The translations under genes were made by a program, and so were the position numbers. From Halisarca cf. caerulea (Eukaryota > Porifera > Demospongiae > Chondrillida > Halisarcidae): DNA of 55,000 nucleotides. This document shows positions 50,834 to 55,000 of this stretch, one piece after another; positions within the stretch are counted from its first letter, which is position 1, and each line of letters starts with the position of its first letter. A model generated the notes under the pieces. It was not told the DNA's origin and searched no databases. It saw only the letters and a program-made list of their open reading frames with translations. Location: the NCBI GenBank assembly GCA_963170055.1, contig CAUJGJ010000210.1, forward strand, positions 1 to 55,000, in the 5' to 3' direction.

Positions 50834-51635
50834 TTTCAGGCTTTCCCCCAAAGGCTTTAGGGTACAATATTGGTATCATTCGATAGCTCTTTAAAAATGA
50901 TTACTTCTGACCTAATGTATGGGGGGTAAACCCTAATTAATTTTCGAGAAAATGGCGTTTGAAAGAAAAAATTCAAAAAAAAAGTTATTATTTCCGAATT
51001 TTTTTAATTGTATGTTAATCAGCATTGAATATCGTTAAGAATGACGTATATATTGTTTGCATATTTGTTTGCATATTATACACAGTATAGGAGATACATA
51101 AATCCTCACTTTAACTGGACCACTGCTAATTAATATAGCAATTATGCAATTCCGACATATGGATACGATAGACCATGCGAAGATATTGCGACATACTTGT
51201 TTTTGACCTAACAAATTACTTGTGGGCGGAGTTACGGCTTCTTTCTTATAGTATGTGAATATACGTATAATACATTTTTGCGTATATTGCGACATAGATA
51301 GGTGCGATTGCTCAATACTGTTTACGAGCAGGTTTGTCATGCATTAAACATGCGAAAACAATATTTTAATTTCCAAGAAAATTTTAGGAAAAGTTTAAGT
51401 ATATTAGGGTTAAGGTCAAAGATTGTAAAGGTCATTTAAATCAATTTACTATGCTTTACTAAGGTCAATAGGCATGTCAAAGGTCAATCTTTTTATATTG
51501 GGTGTATTTTTATTATTGAAGGTCAAAGGTCATTTTAAAGGTCACTTTTTTAAAGGTCTTTTTTGGACTTTTTGTAAGAATCTAAGAACATTTTTTCCAA
51601 AAATTAGGGTTAGGGTTACGAAAATTTTTATAAGT
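50834..51635. repeat. Subtelomeric unit, copy 3, with a 12-bp tandem duplication
   Basis: Same unit with two private changes. TGTTTGCATATT is duplicated (51054-51065 and 51066-51077), adding 12 bp. The last AGGTCA has become AGGTCT (51554-51559). The 12-bp insertion keeps the minus-strand frame open (51035-51340, 101 codons, ICKQ doubled). Confidence 0.93.
51413..51559 (+). promoter_or_regulatory. AGGTCA cluster, unit 3 (last site mutated)
   Basis: Seven intact AGGTCA motifs with the DR1 pair preserved. The eighth reads AGGTCT at 51554-51559. Confidence 0.42.
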
Positions 51636-51729
51636 GGGGTTAGGGTTAGGGTTAGGGTTAGGGTTAGGGTTAGGGTTAGGGTTAGGGTTAGGGTTAGGGT
51701 TAGGGTTAGGGTTAGGGTTAGGGTTAGGG
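51636..51729 (+). repeat. Short telomeric tract after unit 3
   Basis: A 94-bp perfect TTAGGG tract with the same start and length as those after units 2 and 4. It is followed by TTTCAGG, the start of a unit that does not continue. Confidence 0.95.
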
Positions 51730-51736
51730 TTTCAGG
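51730..51736. other. Truncated unit start joined to telomere repeats (internal scar)
   Basis: TTTCAGG, the first seven bases of the subtelomeric unit, runs directly into GTTAGGG repeats instead of CTTTCCCCC. The same junction occurs at 52826. The terminal GG can pair with the telomerase template, which fits telomere addition at a broken unit. Confidence 0.8.
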
Positions 51737-51941
51737 GTTAGGGTTAGGGTTAGGGTTAGGGTTAGGGTTAGGGTTAGGGTTAGGGTTAGGGTTAGGGTTA
51801 GGGTTAGGGTTAGGGTTAGGGTTAGGGTTAGGGTTAGGGTTAGGGTTAGGGTTAGGGTTAGGGTTAGGGTTAGGGTTAGGGTTAGGGTTAGGGTTAGGGT
51901 TAGGGTTAGGGTTAGGGTTAGGGTTAGGGTTAGGGTTAGGG
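51737..51941 (+). repeat. Internal (TTAGGG)n tract between the scar and unit 4
   Basis: About 205 bp of perfect TTAGGG repeats following TTTCAGG and ending at TTTCAGGC of unit 4. It is longer than the 81-94-bp spacers elsewhere and probably combines a former chromosome end with a spacer. Confidence 0.95.
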
Positions 51942-52731
51942 TTTCAGGCTTTCCCCCAAAGGCTTTAGGGTACAATATTGGTATCATTCGATAGCTCTTT
52001 AAAAATGATTACTTCTGACCTAATGTATGGGGGGTAAACCCTAATTAATTTTCGAGAAAATGGCGTTTGAAAGAAAAAATTCAAAAAAAAAGTTATTATT
52101 TCCGAATTTTTTTAATTGTATGTTAATCAGCATTGAATATCGTTAAGAATGACGTATATATTGTTTGCATATTATACACAGTATAGGAGATACATAAATC
52201 CTCACTTTAACTGGACCACTGCTAATTAATATAGCAATTATGCAATTCCGACATATGGATACGATAGACCATGCGAAGATATTGCGACATACTTGTTTTT
52301 GACCTAACAAATTACTTGTGGGCGGAGTTACGGCTTCTTTCTTATAGTATGTGAATATACGTATAATACATTTTTGCGTATATTGCGACATAGATAGGTG
52401 CGATTGCTCAATACTGTTTACGAGCAGGTTTGTCATGCATTAAACATGCGAAAACAATATTTTAATTTCCAAGAAAATTTTAGGAAAAGTTTAAGTATAT
52501 TAGGGTTAAGGTCAAAGATTGTAAAGGTCATTTAAATCAATTTACTATGCTTTACTAAGGTCAATAGGCATGTCAAAGGTCAATCTTTTTATATTGGGTG
52601 TATTTTTATTATTGAAGGTCAAAGGTCATTTTAAAGGTCACTTTTTTAAAGGTCATTTTTGGACTTTTTGTAAGAATCTAAGAACATTTTTTCCAAAAAT
52701 TAGGGTTAGGGTTACGAAAATTTTTATAAGT
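51942..52731. repeat. Subtelomeric ~790-bp unit, copy 4
   Basis: Same as copies 1 and 2; it lacks the 12-bp duplication and the AGGTCT change of copy 3. The minus-strand frame is at 52143-52436 (97 codons). Confidence 0.93.
52509..52655 (+). promoter_or_regulatory. Cluster of eight AGGTCA half-sites, unit 4
   Basis: All eight half-sites are intact, with the same spacing as units 1 and 2. Confidence 0.45.
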
Positions 52732-52825
52732 GGGGTTAGGGTTAGGGTTAGGGTTAGGGTTAGGGTTAGGGTTAGGGTTAGGGTTAGGGTTAGGGTTAGG
52801 GTTAGGGTTAGGGTTAGGGTTAGGG
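52732..52825 (+). repeat. Short telomeric tract after unit 4
   Basis: A 94-bp perfect tract, identical in length to those after units 2 and 3, ending before TTTCAGGG. Confidence 0.95.
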
Positions 52826-52832
52826 TTTCAGG
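52826..52832. other. Truncated unit start at the base of the terminal telomere
   Basis: TTTCAGG followed by GTTAGGG. It has the same sequence context as 51730-51736, exactly 1,096 bp further on. From here to the end there is only TTAGGG, so this is the innermost point of the present telomere. Confidence 0.8.
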
Positions 52833-55000
52833 GTTAGGGTTAGGGTTAGGGTTAGGGTTAGGGTTAGGGTTAGGGTTAGGGTTAGGGTTAGGGTTAGGGT
52901 TAGGGTTAGGGTTAGGGTTAGGGTTAGGGTTAGGGTTAGGGTTAGGGTTAGGGTTAGGGTTAGGGTTAGGGTTAGGGTTAGGGTTAGGGTTAGGGTTAGG
53001 GTTAGGGTTAGGGTTAGGGTTAGGGTTAGGGTTAGGGTTAGGGTTAGGGTTAGGGTTAGGGTTAGGGTTAGGGTTAGGGTTAGGGTTAGGGTTAGGGTTA
53101 GGGTTAGGGTTAGGGTTAGGGTTAGGGTTAGGGTTAGGGTTAGGGTTAGGGTTAGGGTTAGGGTTAGGGTTAGGGTTAGGGTTAGGGTTAGGGTTAGGGT
53201 TAGGGTTAGGGTTAGGGTTAGGGTTAGGGTTAGGGTTAGGGTTAGGGTTAGGGTTAGGGTTAGGGTTAGGGTTAGGGTTAGGGTTAGGGTTAGGGTTAGG
53301 GTTAGGGTTAGGGTTAGGGTTAGGGTTAGGGTTAGGGTTAGGGTTAGGGTTAGGGTTAGGGTTAGGGTTAGGGTTAGGGTTAGGGTTAGGGTTAGGGTTA
53401 GGGTTAGGGTTAGGGTTAGGGTTAGGGTTAGGGTTAGGGTTAGGGTTAGGGTTAGGGTTAGGGTTAGGGTTAGGGTTAGGGTTAGGGTTAGGGTTAGGGT
53501 TAGGGTTAGGGTTAGGGTTAGGGTTAGGGTTAGGGTTAGGGTTAGGGTTAGGGTTAGGGTTAGGGTTAGGGTTAGGGTTAGGGTTAGGGTTAGGGTTAGG
53601 GTTAGGGTTAGGGTTAGGGTTAGGGTTAGGGTTAGGGTTAGGGTTAGGGTTAGGGTTAGGGTTAGGGTTAGGGTTAGGGTTAGGGTTAGGGTTAGGGTTA
53701 GGGTTAGGGTTAGGGTTAGGGTTAGGGTTAGGGTTAGGGTTAGGGTTAGGGTTAGGGTTAGGGTTAGGGTTAGGGTTAGGGTTAGGGTTAGGGTTAGGGT
53801 TAGGGTTAGGGTTAGGGTTAGGGTTAGGGTTAGGGTTAGGGTTAGGGTTAGGGTTAGGGTTAGGGTTAGGGTTAGGGTTAGGGTTAGGGTTAGGGTTAGG
53901 GTTAGGGTTAGGGTTAGGGTTAGGGTTAGGGTTAGGGTTAGGGTTAGGGTTAGGGTTAGGGTTAGGGTTAGGGTTAGGGTTAGGGTTAGGGTTAGGGTTA
54001 GGGTTAGGGTTAGGGTTAGGGTTAGGGTTAGGGTTAGGGTTAGGGTTAGGGTTAGGGTTAGGGTTAGGGTTAGGGTTAGGGTTAGGGTTAGGGTTAGGGT
54101 TAGGGTTAGGGTTAGGGTTAGGGTTAGGGTTAGGGTTAGGGTTAGGGTTAGGGTTAGGGTTAGGGTTAGGGTTAGGGTTAGGGTTAGGGTTAGGGTTAGG
54201 GTTAGGGTTAGGGTTAGGGTTAGGGTTAGGGTTAGGGTTAGGGTTAGGGTTAGGGTTAGGGTTAGGGTTAGGGTTAGGGTTAGGGTTAGGGTTAGGGTTA
54301 GGGTTAGGGTTAGGGTTAGGGTTAGGGTTAGGGTTAGGGTTAGGGTTAGGGTTAGGGTTAGGGTTAGGGTTAGGGTTAGGGTTAGGGTTAGGGTTAGGGT
54401 TAGGGTTAGGGTTAGGGTTAGGGTTAGGGTTAGGGTTAGGGTTAGGGTTAGGGTTAGGGTTAGGGTTAGGGTTAGGGTTAGGGTTAGGGTTAGGGTTAGG
54501 GTTAGGGTTAGGGTTAGGGTTAGGGTTAGGGTTAGGGTTAGGGTTAGGGTTAGGGTTAGGGTTAGGGTTAGGGTTAGGGTTAGGGTTAGGGTTAGGGTTA
54601 GGGTTAGGGTTAGGGTTAGGGTTAGGGTTAGGGTTAGGGTTAGGGTTAGGGTTAGGGTTAGGGTTAGGGTTAGGGTTAGGGTTAGGGTTAGGGTTAGGGT
54701 TAGGGTTAGGGTTAGGGTTAGGGTTAGGGTTAGGGTTAGGGTTAGGGTTAGGGTTAGGGTTAGGGTTAGGGTTAGGGTTAGGGTTAGGGTTAGGGTTAGG
54801 GTTAGGGTTAGGGTTAGGGTTAGGGTTAGGGTTAGGGTTAGGGTTAGGGTTAGGGTTAGGGTTAGGGTTAGGGTTAGGGTTAGGGTTAGGGTTAGGGTTA
54901 GGGTTAGGGTTAGGGTTAGGGTTAGGGTTAGGGTTAGGGTTAGGGTTAGGGTTAGGGTTAGGGTTAGGGTTAGGGTTAGGGTTAGGGTTAGGGTTAGGGT
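52833..55000 (+). repeat. Terminal telomere, (TTAGGG)n, runs off the window
   Basis: At least 2,168 bp of TTAGGG with no variant base seen, reading as the G-rich strand 5'->3' toward the right end. Polarity and uniformity identify a true chromosome terminus maintained by telomerase. No C-strand repeat follows within the window. Confidence 0.98.

Noticed and set aside
49079..52731. Telomere-targeted retrotransposon (HeT-A, SART or TRAS type) for the ~790-bp unit
   Set aside because: No reverse transcriptase or gag frame, no poly-A junction with the telomere repeats and no variable 5' truncation among the copies.

Overview
This window is the end of a eukaryotic chromosome and contains no gene I can support. 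The last 2.2 kb is an uninterrupted (TTAGGG)n tract in the G-rich, 3'-ward orientation, so the + strand runs toward the right-hand chromosome end. TTAGGG telomeres, a piggyBac-type transposon with TTAA target duplication, a large tandem satellite and CpG-decay patterns fit an animal genome. Fungi and some protists also have TTAGGG telomeres, and I cannot name the species from this sequence.

Layout: (1) 1-45702, a head-to-tail satellite of about 104 bp per monomer (roughly 440 copies). It holds several monomer subtypes arranged in nested higher-order repeats (10- to 14-mers, 17- to 25-mers, a 42-mer tandem duplication, and long-range copies). The last 2.7 kb, nearest the telomere, is clearly more degenerate. 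(2) 45703-47919, AT-rich DNA built of degenerate ~63-bp tandem repeats, interrupted by a small 21-bp repeat with a strong hairpin and by a 1,006-bp non-autonomous piggyBac-like element at a TTAA. (3) 47920-48276, about 30 exact copies of the 12-mer CCCTAACGGTAA, in which telomeric C-strand hexamers alternate with a variant hexamer. (4) 48275 is the centre of an inversion where C-strand repeats switch to about 800 bp of G-strand TTAGGG repeats with four one-base variants (48277-49078). (5) 49079-52732, four nearly identical ~790-bp subtelomeric units, each followed by a short TTAGGG tract (81 or 94 bp). Each unit carries a cluster of eight AGGTCA half-sites. After units 3 and 4 the sequence starts the next unit (TTTCAGG) and then changes to TTAGGG repeats. 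(6) 52826-55000, the terminal telomere tract, which runs off the window.

The structure reads as a record of chromosome-end dynamics: satellite expansion by unequal exchange inside; inverted and variant telomeric repeats at the old edge; and, outermost, amplification of a subtelomeric unit separated by telomere repeats, like Saccharomyces Y' arrays, with the same telomere-addition scar present twice. All open reading frames seen are explained by repeat periodicity, apart from a 97-codon frame in the subtelomeric unit and a 79-codon frame in the transposon. Neither resembles a protein I know.
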